DNA from: Asterias amurensis
Taxonomy: Eukaryota; Echinodermata; Asteroidea; Forcipulatida; Asteriidae
NCBI RefSeq assembly: GCF_032118995.1
Contig: NC_092648.1
Location: forward strand, 8,143,501 to 8,207,500
DNA length: 64,000 bases
Direction: 5' to 3'
Below the pieces are notes generated by a model that was given only the letters and a program-made list of their open reading frames with translations, had not been told where the DNA came from and did no database searches. Made by a program: the position numbers and the translations under genes. Shown piece after piece: positions 16,101 through 28,100 of the stretch; positions within the stretch are counted from its first letter, which is position 1, and each line of letters begins with the position of its first letter.

Positions 16101-19100
16101 ATAAAATAACAAACCTGTGAAAATCTGAGCTCAATCGGTCGTCAAAGTTGCGAGATATTAATGAAAGAAAAAACACCCTTGTCACACCAAGTTATGTGCT
16201 TTCTGATGCTTGATTTGGAGACCTCAAATTCTATACTTGAGGTCTTGAAATCAAATTTTATGAAAATTACTTCTTTCTTGAAAAACTACGTCACTTCAGA
16301 GGGAGCTGTTTCTCACATTGTTTTTTACTATCAACCTCTCCCCATTACTCATAATCAAGAAAGGTTTTACGATGATAATTATTTTGAGTAATTACCAATA
16401 GTGCGCACTGCTGTTATAAGTTAAAAATACAAAGCAACAAAAGACCCGCACACTAAAAAAATGCACCAGCCAAAACACTGCCATCCGGTCACATAAGACA
16501 TCAAGACAACAACAGGCTGGGAAAAACACCCAGCATTTCTACCCCTGTGTAGCCACCCGTGACCAGCTAACGCTGCCCCGACCAATCCATTCCAACAGTG
16601 CAAATAATACATTAAATACAAGACCATGGTAAAAAGTTCTAACAACCCTTAGTTACCCTGCTAGCATTGTTGTTGAACATGTGAATAACATTAAGAACAA
16701 ATGGTCGTCTGGTGTGGCATAGTGAAGTCCTAGGAACAGAAAGACAAATACCTGACCTATTGAATGTAAAACAACTGTTAAGTGGATGAGAGATAACTTG
16801 CATTATTTTGTGTACTTAAAGCATGAGTCTTTTTTCTGTACAGTGAACCAATTGAATCCAGACCAGTACCAATTAAACGCGGAGTGATTTTCCTTGGTCT
16901 CTCCAGTTTCTTAACATTTTGTTTAGACAGATTAATAAAATTACAGATCAAACAAAAAGTGAGAATACTTTGAATCAGTGACTGGTAAAAAAGATTTAAA
17001 ATCATCATGTCAACATGGCACTGTTTTAGTTTTCTCAAGAAGTGCAACCTTTGGTTAGCTTTACTAGAAAGTAATTGTGAATCAGTGTACCAATTGAGTT
17101 CACTGTCAATAGCTGTGCCTAAATACTTGTACTCTGAAACCTACTCAATAGGATGATTATGAATGACCAGGGGTTCAACGACTGCAGCTAAGCAACGGAA
17201 GTCAAAGATCATTTCCTTGGTTTCCTTGACGTTAAGCACTAAATGATGGCACTCACACCAGTCAATGAACATTTTGACAGCACTATTAATGTATACTCAG
17301 ATATTACAGCACTATTAATGTATACTCGGATACTCCATCCACCATCTCCAAAGACCCCGCAGAGTCTCTGAACACATTCCAATCAGTGTCATCAAAACAT
17401 GATTGTAATGTCTCAGTAGCAGTAGAGCTCCGGACATGACATTCCCTGGTGACCACCTTGCATCTTTTTGATTTCTACCGAGGTCGAGGGTCGATTCATT
17501 CTGTGTTTGTTGCTGGACATACTGTTTATAAGGTGGGCAATGATGTATCTAGCCTGCATTGGTTGAAATCACCCAGAATGACTTTTGAAGAGTCGGGCGA
17601 CAGAGCCTCAAGATTGTGAACTTTGGTGGCAATCAATAATCTAAAGTCGCTTGCTATTCCAACATCCACTTCTGGGGGATGTACGCTACTAATACAAAAC
17701 TCTGACTGAGTTCTCGTGGTAAATAAAATGGACGGAGACCAACAATGAGCAGTTCATACATGTAGTCGGGTGTGCATAAAGCATCCCTCACTGACCAGAT
17801 AAGACATCCACTGAGCGCATTATGCTTTTGTTTCTTCTCATCTGGATTACTGCAATGGGTTATTGGCACGTCACTTCAGAGGGAGCCGTTTCTCACAATG
17901 TTTTATATTATTAACCTCTCCCCATTACACGTTACCAAGTCAGGTTTTATTACCAATAGTGTCCACTGCCTTTATCAATGGCCCCAAAATGTTATCAGGT
18001 GCACATCAATAAAGACTAACAAAAGTCTACAGAGCGCTCCTTCACCATCTAGCACTTGTTAAATCTTAGTATTTCTAGTTTATATCGTATGAGGCTTTGA
18101 GGACCTTGAACATGGCTCATTGGTGTTTAATTGCCCCTTACAACAGAGGAGTGCAGGTAATCAAAGCTTATACATGTACGTTCAATTATTAAATAAGCCC
18201 TGAAGTATATGGCCGTTTCTTGTACATACTATACTATAATGACACTTAAATCGCATGGGCGCCGCCATTGTTTTCAGGATGCCGCGATTGTTTGGTTTTG
18301 CTGTTGAGTTAATAACGGTCAAGAAATCATTAGATCACCTCTCCGTAGTGCCACTAATTTCAGTGATCCATCTATACTATGGGTGCGTTCGATTAGCTTC
18401 CCCCGGTCGACTCCGGTGTGTGACCCAGGGAAGCTAAACGAACGCACCCATTAATGACCCTTAAATCGCATGGGTGCCGCCATTGTTTTCAGGATGCCGC
18501 GATTGTTTGGTTTTGCTGTTGAGTTAATAACGGTCAAGAAATCATTAGATCACCTCTCCGTAGTGCCACTAATTTCAGTGATCCATCTATACTATGGGTG
18601 CGTTCGATTAGCTTCCCCCGGTCGACTCCGGTGTGTGACCCAGGGAAGCTAAACGAACGCACCCATTAATGACCCTTAAATCGCATGGGTGCCGCCATTG
18701 TTTTCAGGGCGCCGCCATTGTTTGGTTTTGCTGTTGAGTTAGTAACGTTCAAGAAATAATTAGATCACCTCTCCGTAGTGCCACCAATTTCAGTGATCCA
18801 TCTATACTAAAATGACCCTTCAATTGCATGAGCGCCGCCATTGTTTTCAGGGCGCCGGCATTGTTTTCATGTCAAGTGGTGCCCGCACCCTGCTGAATTG
18901 ATGCGTCCCGGGGTCAATTTCGGGGTACCAGTGGGTTTGGGGGCTTTTGTTGTTTGTGATGTCACAGCCATAGCGCGAGCGTCCAGTAACTTCGCGCGCA
19001 CAGTGGAAGCAAAGAACAATGCACGAATCATTACAGGGATCATTACGGGATCACAACGGAGACACAACGGAGGTGTGGGTTATTAGAGCACATGGGACAG

Positions 19101-22100
19101 GGAGAGGGTAGGTGCTCACTGTGGAACATCTTTGGAACCGGGGACTGGCAAACGAAAATGATGGATAAAATGAACATGGCTAGGGTAGGGAAATGAAAAA
19201 TTTCAAAGAGACTATCTATGAAGATATTGGATTTTGGAAAAGAGAAACTGGGGAAAATCAAACCGTAAGAATGGGCATAGAGCCACTATAAGCGGGACCC
19301 GCGCAAAACTGGAAAACATTAGATCGGGGTATAAACAAGACTGGGAAAGAACCAGTAGCGGGACCCCCGCTAAACTGGAAAACATTAGATCGGGGTATAA
19401 ACAAGACTGGTAAAGAACCACTAGCGGGACCCCTGCAAAACTGGAAAACATTAGTTACGGGCACACAAGCATGACGGGAGGCAAAGAGGCGCGGAATTAA
19501 GGGACGGGGAGAGGGAAGGGGCGGTGGGACAACGAGTGGAGGGACAGCAAAATGACGGGGAAAAAACTGGGCTGGGACAGGATACGATACAGGACAGGAA
19601 AAAAGTAAAGTGAATGGGAACAAAATAAACGAAAAGGGTATAAACTGGACTAGGAAGAACCACTAGCATGACCCGCGGGAAACTTGAAAAAAGACGGGCA
19701 AGGGAGTGTACGGTTTCTAACTTTACAAAGCACTAAAAGGTTCATCGTGACTCTGAGTGCCCCCGATCCACTTAACCCCCCCCCCCCCTTCACCACGCTA
19801 CTTGCAGCATTATATACCGCTACGCAATGATTTCTAGCGGGTGCCGCAATGGGGTATAAATGGACTGGGGAAGAACCACTTGCGGGACTCGCGCGGAAAT
19901 TGAAAACATGGGCATAAAGTGGCAAGCAAAGAACAATACCAACGTTCGCACAAGCCATGTATGAATTGTGAAAATGGGGGGCTAGGGCAACGCACGGGAT
20001 CGCGGGGACGAAGGCTCACATACAGAGGCTCGGGTTAGATATGGAATAGGAGAGGGAAGGGGCTCAAGGTGGGACTGGGGACGGGGAATGGCAAACAAAT
20101 TAACGGGCCAGGGATATAATAGGCCTACAGGAAAGAAAGGAAAAAAAAACTCAAAATGATACAGGATAGGAAAGCATTAACGTGGAAAACAATAACATCG
20201 TCTTGCAGCAACAGAGTGCTGATGAAACCCCACTTGTTGCATCCACGGGCAGTAGCATACGACATTTGATGATGGTTTGGATAAACCATTAAATGCTCAT
20301 GATATCTTATAGGAACCGTTATGTACACCTGGAAGTAGCTCAGATTCAATATTTCATGATTTCTTTTGTAAACGTTCAACAACTACCCCTATCAGACCTT
20401 AATAGTCATGATTAGGTCTATTTTGTAGATTTAACAAAGGGGTCTTATCCCATTGTTATAAATTAATATGCTTTTATACTTGGGTTGTAAAGTGTCAAGT
20501 ACAATTGACATACATGTACAATACCATAATAAAGACTTACTTGTGTATACTGGTGGTGTCACATATTGTCCTGATCAAAGCCTGACTGAATGCTAGCAGT
20601 TCATTCCCTGCTGCCAAAATGGAAGTGTCTACCGCCTCAAACTCCAAACTTATACAAAGATTGTCTTCAATTATTGCTGTAGAGTTGTTGCAACTTGAAA
20701 AAGATTCTGCAAGGAATATTTTACAGTATTGGATACAAAGTTTTATACGTACCATTAAAAATTAAAAGGACTTTAATTAAAGTCTTAAAAGACTTTATTC
20801 TAAGGAAACAAATAGGTTATTAACTCATTGATGTGACTTGTTCATATCAGTAAACAATGCTTGTAACATGAATGAGAAAGGTAAAAGTGAAAAACTATTA
20901 TGACCAGTGGTAGCCTGAAAACTGTTTTAAATGGAGGGTATACCTTTGTAATGACCATAAAAACTTACTTGGTAAGAAGAACAACAACCACTGAACATTT
21001 TGAGAAACAGTTGTCTTCAAAGGAATGTGGTTTGAGAGGCAGTGGACACTATGATACGAGTAATGGGGAGAGATTGATGGTATAAAACATTGTGAGAAAT
21101 GGCTCCCTCTGAAAAGCCACAGTTTTCGAGAACGAAGTAATTTTCCACGAATAATGAAAGAAAAAACACCCTTGGCACAGTTCTGTGCGTTTAGATGGTT
21201 GATTTCTACACTTGAGGTCTTGAAATCAAACTCGTGGAAAATTACTTCTTTCTCGGAAACTATGGCACTTCAGAGGGAGCTGTTTCTCTCAATGTTTCAT
21301 ACCATCAAACTCTCCCCATTACTCGTCACCAAGAAAGGTTTTATGCTAACAATTATTTTGAGTAATTACCAATAGTGTCCACTGCCTTTATAAGAGGGAT
21401 TCAAAATCATTTCAAACTGAGAAATCTTTCAGCATGAAACATTTCTCAATTGTACATTTCAATTACATATTATTCTTCCCACATGACAATAACCACCCAA
21501 GATTGTTGGCAATATCCCAAAAACTGTATCACTTTTTAAAATCAAATTTTTACAGGGTAGTTGTTCAGTGCATATCTACATTTATAAAGGATTAAAACAA
21601 CCAAATGGTTCAAAAATACAAAGGTATACTTTGCCTTCAATAGATGCAAAAATGCTAAGTTAATATTGAGTATTTTTTTAATATACATGTACATGAAGTA
21701 AGCAGTGCCATGAACAATGCCTTAAAGGCAGTGGACACTATTGGTAATTACTCAAAATAATTAATCATCATAAAACCTTAATTGGTAACAAGTAATGGGA
21801 GAGGTTGGTAGTATAAAACATTGTGAGAAACGGCTCTCTCTGAAGTGAAGTAGTTTTCGAGAAAGAAGTAATTTTCCACGAATTTGATTTCAAGACCTCA
21901 AGTTTAGAACTTGATGTCTCAAAATCAACCATCTCAACACACACAACTTTGTGTGACAAGGGTGTTTTTTCTTCCATTATCTTGCAACTTCGACGACCAA
22001 TTGAGCTCAAATTTTCACAGGTTTGCTATTTTATGCATATGTTGAGATACACCAAGTGAGAAGACTGGTCTTTGACAATTACCAATAGTGTCCACTGTCT

Positions 22101-25100
22101 TTAAACAGTGCCCAGAATACCTCGCCTCTTGTACAAAAATGCACGTGTATCTCAGTGTGTACTTGCTTTGTGTACATTCAGACTTTTTAAGCCAGACACA
22201 CACTTTGACATATTGACCAAATGCAAGTGTGGGCTTAGTCTGTTTTTACATATTCAAACTGATGCGTAACGACAGTGCTATTTAGTGAACATAATATTTT
22301 TTGCATATAGACACAATGACGAGAACAACACAACTTGAACTATACATTCAAAGTTATCAAAATGAAGAAATTATGTTTTGTGCATTTAGGACATTCCTAG
22401 GTTAATTCACATTACATTAAGCACAGGTTCCAGACATTCATTAATTGGTATGTTAAAATGTGCTCTCCAATTTAACAGAAACACACATGTACTTCAGCAT
22501 ATGATGTAAAGATGATAACAATTCTGAAAAACTCATTCTATTTACTGTGATCAATTCAATGTCAACAACAATGGGATTGAACAGAACACTGATACTCACC
22601 TTTTGCAATAAGTCCTGTGTGCTCTCTTGTAAATTAATTAAATAAAACATTAATTGGAAATATTTATACAATACAGTTTTTCCCTTTAAAGGAACATTGG
22701 TATTGACAAAGCTTAATTTTTGTTACATTCTGTATAATAGTTTCAATTAATCCTGTGCCGTCACATAAACGATTTACAAACACCGCGTTTACACTAGATC
22801 CAAAAAGGCGAATCAAGACCCAGCATCAAGATACAGTGTCGCATTTACACCAGCACTTGATCCAGCTTTGATCCCACTTTTGAAGCAGATGTATATTGGC
22901 AGTGACGTCACCGCTCCTCACATCTTGGCGAGGAGGGGTGACGCTCAAGGGTCATGATTACAGTGCGCCATATTTTCCCCAAGGTACATGTACATTCACC
23001 ATTTACGATGCAGCAATCTGTATTAATTGTTATCGTCAATTTAAATAGTGAAGAAGACTAGTAATGCCAAGACTGATTTAGTAATTTTAGAAATTGATAG
23101 CACCTGTTGTGTTGCTAGTGAGGGAACCCGCCAAATCCTTGTTTTCAAACCAAAACATTGTTTGTGCCATTTCGGGCCATTCGGGCCTATCGATGTTCTC
23201 CCTCAAATTGTGAGGTTCTGATCACCCTTTGCGTTCCCACTAGATCCTGATGAACACCCATTAATCCACAAGGGCGATCAGATGCAGCATAAATCCTGCT
23301 CCTGAGGAGGATCAAAACCCAACAGTCAGATCCTGATCGCCCTCACGTTCCCACTTTAAGCTCACTTCTCTTCAAAAGCCCTTGCGGTGGGGCAGAATCC
23401 TTTTTTCTTGAATGGCGAGATCAATGCAGGGTCCAGTGAGAATGGGGCCTAATCTCCTTTCCCATGTGGCGTGTCATGGCCGAGCGGTTAAGAGCACCCC
23501 ATTCAATCTCTGGTATTGATCAGCAGAGTGTGGGTTTGAATTCCAGTCATGACACTTGCTACATAAAATTGTTTTTCAACAAAACTTGTTTTTCAACAAA
23601 ACATTAAAATAATTGCGCGAGATTAGCTGTTAAAGCCATTATACACTTTCGGTAAACAGTGTTGTCCAAGTCCCACACTTCGTGTATCACAACTTATATA
23701 TAAAATAACAAACCTGTGAAAATTTAGGCTCAATCGGAGTCGGGAGAAAATAACGGGAAAACCCACTTCATGATATGTGTTTAAAATAAATCCCAATGGG
23801 AATCATGGTGCGTTGAATTGGTTTTAAACTAGTGGTTTAAACCCGCCGAGGCCTGGTTCTTGATAATTTACCTTGATTTCATATCTGTAAAATGATCAAG
23901 AACCAGGCCTCAGCGATTTTAAACCACTAGTTTAAAACCTCTTCACCATACATTGATTCCCTTATTGACAAATTAATTTCACATTTTCAAATTATACATT
24001 ATCAATATTGAGTGTGTTATTTAATAAGGGAATCAATTTATTTGTGGTGAAGAGGTTTTCAACTAGTGGTTTAAACCCGTGCCGAGGCCTGGTTCTTGAT
24101 AATTTTAACGAGACAAAGTCGAGGTAAATTATGATAATTGTTCAATGATTTCTTTCAACACAACACCCCTCCAGCTATGAAATGGCAAGGCCCTCGGGGA
24201 AACAGCTCCTTATAAGGATATGCTATGCACGTCGCACGTATTGCGTGATGTTGCACAACTGTTTCAGCCGATGCCCTCGACCAATAGGAATGAAGAAACT
24301 CATGTTATAACACTTTTTACTGGTGTTATATCATCTGTTCAAACAAACCCTCGTGATGCCATTTCGGCCAAGGTATTTATAAATGTAAAATGTAGGAGTG
24401 AGTACCTGTTATTGAAGTTGTTGCATGTGTTGTCATCAAGCAGTCCTGGCAGACAGTATCAACTAGATCAAGAATTGAAGTTGCCTGTCTACAGATTACT
24501 TCAGCAGATGGACAGCGAACTGAACCAAGATAACCAACAATCTACAAATACAACCAAATACTTTCTATGTCTTAACTGATATATGCCACTGTCATCCTTT
24601 ACTAGTTTCTAGTAACCTGAACAGAATATAATTTACGCAATGTTATATCCATAAAAGCTTTCCCATTTTTTTTCACAAGGTTATTTAAAGCATTGATGAT
24701 AGTCCGGAACCTTGAACAGACCAAGAAAAACATTAATAACTGACAAAGATATGTATATGAATATTTTCCGTCATCCAGGTAACTATAATATTGAACAGCC
24801 TTTTGCCGCCAGAACATCAGTCGGCCTGATGATGTACATTTACCCAGGATAAGGTGGTAATATGGAAAAAATATGAGCAATAAAAACAAAAAATGAAAAT
24901 CCAATTTTTCTATGGGCCCTTTTCTATGTTGTTATGGGTCATGTGTTTTGGCACAAGGTTATAAACAATGGGCTACGTACATGTAGTTCTAAGCATCTGT
25001 TGTTTTAATTTTGTTTTTTCAATTTTGCTATGAGCTGCTTGTTGCTCAGTGTGCTAGGTGCTGCATGTAATACATGTATGGAGCACATTGAAACTGAGGA

Positions 25101-28100
25101 TTTGAACAAAAGAGATCCAGTTGTTTGAACAGAGTAAGGATGTCCTTGCTTGGCAGTCAAGAATGAAACCAAGGGGATTCCTCTAAAAAACGTAACAAAA
25201 ATGGGAGAACAAAGATAAGTCCTTAATTTATCCAAGTTAAAGTGCCAAGTTTACAATGTGTTAAGCAATCAAGTCAACTCAACTGCATCTAGCAAACCAA
25301 AGTTAGTTCATATTTTAAATCTGGATGTAAGGTGCTTCAATACTAAGCCCGTAAACAGTGCTCGTGTCATATAGATTTAAGCTGATGCTGCATGAAATTG
25401 CCAGGACAACAGCATCTCAGATTCTTGTATAGTTTCAGTTCATGCACAGCATACACAAAATCTGTTCCTTTTATCTGCAAAATATTCACGGGTTTTCATG
25501 CATGACCTCGGTATGAATATTCATATCCCATTCCAGTAACCTGTGGTTTTATTTCAACAGGACTTGAAAAGAATGAAGTATGTGTTTGCGACAACATTTA
25601 TGGACAAAACAGTATTTTTATTCTTTATCCTGATACATTAATTATATCAACTTATTTGTTCATTTACTCATCGCAACAGGCAGCCTCTGCTTTCATAGAA
25701 AAATTAAAAAGCATGACAAATAAACGAATAGATAAAAAATAAGTAGCAATTGCAAAGAATTCCTTGAACATGTTGAAGGAGCAACAGTTTAACCTTGGCA
25801 TAACATTCCACTGACAATGGCACATGTATCAAAACTAACTTACTGTTATAGAAGTATTCTGTGGACAGGGCTGCCATTCAGCATTACCTACTTTAACCTC
25901 ATATGATATAGACTGGTTGTCACATCGTGTAAGATAACAAGCTCCTCTTAGATCACATGGGATACTCTGGATATAAGAAATACAAAGTATTACATGTACA
26001 ATTAAATATCAAGCAATAAACAACATCCGAAACTGACAAGTTCAATTTTAAATGAATTTGGGGGTTAAGAAAGAAGAATTTGAATTATAAGAGAATTCAA
26101 CAGTTTACACATTTCCTGGTGTAAAACATCGTCTTCTAGGCGATAACAAAGTTGATAAAAATAAAAGCTTTCTGTTGTGTAAGATTGTGTGATTCATGCA
26201 TAAATAGTTAAACACAGTGGTCACCAGCAGTCGTTTGTATTCGAACAGTTTGATAAAGAAAAAGTTCAAATATTTTTAATTTACCTCTTTGATGACTAAA
26301 TTGCTGACAAAACATCGACTATTCTCTTGGAATACTTCACCATTTACAGATATAGACCCATTTCCTGGAACTGAGCACTGTTAAATTACACACAAACAAA
26401 ATTTGATCAGATGAGGGCTGTGCAATCTGGGGTAATTTTTTGTTCGGGTACCCAATATCCGCTTTGATTCTGGTTTCGGTACTTGTTACACCACAGTGTT
26501 GGGAGAGAGTTGTCCCAGCTTTCCCAAATGTTTACCGCTAAAAACAGTTGTAAACAACACCAACATGGTTTCAGGATCTCATTAAAACCCAAAACAGGTA
26601 CCACTCAGTTACATGGCACAGGCTTCAATTACAAACTCTATGACTTGAAGGGAAGGTACGCATTCCAGAATTGTCAAAGACCAGTCTTCTCACTTGGTGT
26701 ATCCCAACATAAGCATAAAATAACAAGCATGTGAAAATTTTGGCTCAATTGGTCATTGAAGTTGCGAGAAAATGGTGCAAGAAAAAACACGACGAATTTG
26801 TGTGCTTTCTGATAGGACTAAAAGACTTTTTAGTGAGAAATTACCTCTTTCTCAAAAACTATGTTACTATGTTTCCCACAATGTTTTATACTATGGACAG
26901 CTCTCCAATGCTCGTTACCAAGTCAGTTTTCAAGTTAGTATTTGTTTTTGAGTAACTACCAAACGTGTACCTTCCCTTTTAAATGACATTGTTTTAAATT
27001 GTTTGTCAATGTTCCAAGAGGCCACGAGCACTAGTGGAAAGAAGGAAGTGTATCTCTTCCTCCAGGGAATAGAGATTTGACAGGACAGGAGGGGGTCTGC
27101 ATCTGGCAAATGATTGTTTCCAACAAAGGGGTACTTGTCTCAAGTACCAATCAGTTTAGAAGAAAATTTGAGCCCAGCACCAAATAAAGTTATGGAAGCA
27201 GCCTCCCATGGGTCCATCAGCAGGAGGCTGCCGTAGGGCTAGTGCGCCACTTATGCCAGACCCCACCCCCTCCCAAAAAAAGAAGCTAGGGCTGACATGT
27301 GGCGTCCTGAAGTGTCCTGTTGACACTGGCATCCAATGGTAGGTTGGGTTTCTGTACTGTGAATCCCAGCCTTTCCACTAGCATGGCCACAGAACCCACC
27401 ACAGTCAGCCTTAAATGACTAGCAGTACAGGATCCCCCCAATGTGTCATCTGAACGGAGAAAGATTGCATACAGATGTAAGCCGAGGCAGTTGATAGCAT
27501 GAAAACTCTTGAGTCTGTCAGAAATGCATCTGGAAATGCAGCATTCCATAAAGGAATTAAGATGACAGCACCCCAAAGCGAGAAGCCAATTCAACCTTCT
27601 TCATCCCATGGTGTCTTATTGCTTGCTCCGATTACAGTCCAAGTAGGCAGTCTTAGCCAATAAGGATCCAACAATTTGTTCTTGCCAGAGTCCGGCTGGA
27701 CTAACATTTGTTTTCCACTGAAGGAAAGCAGTAGTATGCTAGTTCACGCCTCTAGGCCACATCAAAAGTCATGATGTTTATGTGCTCCACGCATATCAAG
27801 TCAAAGGCAACTCTTGGAATGCCGGAGTGCTCCAAGATTCCAAGGAAGTTCAACTCAATGACAATGGGTTTGTTGGGCTGGGTAGTTGATAAACGCAGAT
27901 CATGTGGTGTTGTACATGGTAGCCACCATGCCACTGGGTTAGATACGGTTAATATGTTTTCAGTGCAGCTCTTTTTATGTGGTTTGAAAGCAGGTCAATA
28001 AAAAAGTTAAAGTCAAATTGGTATTAATATCCCAACTCTATGAACAAGTTTAAGAAGGCATCGAGACTTACAACCTGAATCAAGGTCAAATGGCGTCACA

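Noticed and set aside
18255..18652. Two identical 60-codon plus frames as duplicated genes
   Set aside because: They are identical because the 215-bp DNA unit is duplicated, and they run through the palindromic micro-MITE.
23471..23557. Functional tRNA gene
   Set aside because: The B box is mutated (GGTTTGAATTCC) and the sequence matches the SINE head.
24220..24579. 119-codon plus-strand frame as gene
   Set aside because: It starts inside a dispersed repeat, has no recognised domain and shows no splice partner.
27286..27594. 102-codon minus frame as gene
   Set aside because: Neighbouring frames carry many stops and I find no domain. It is probably an eroded mobile sequence.
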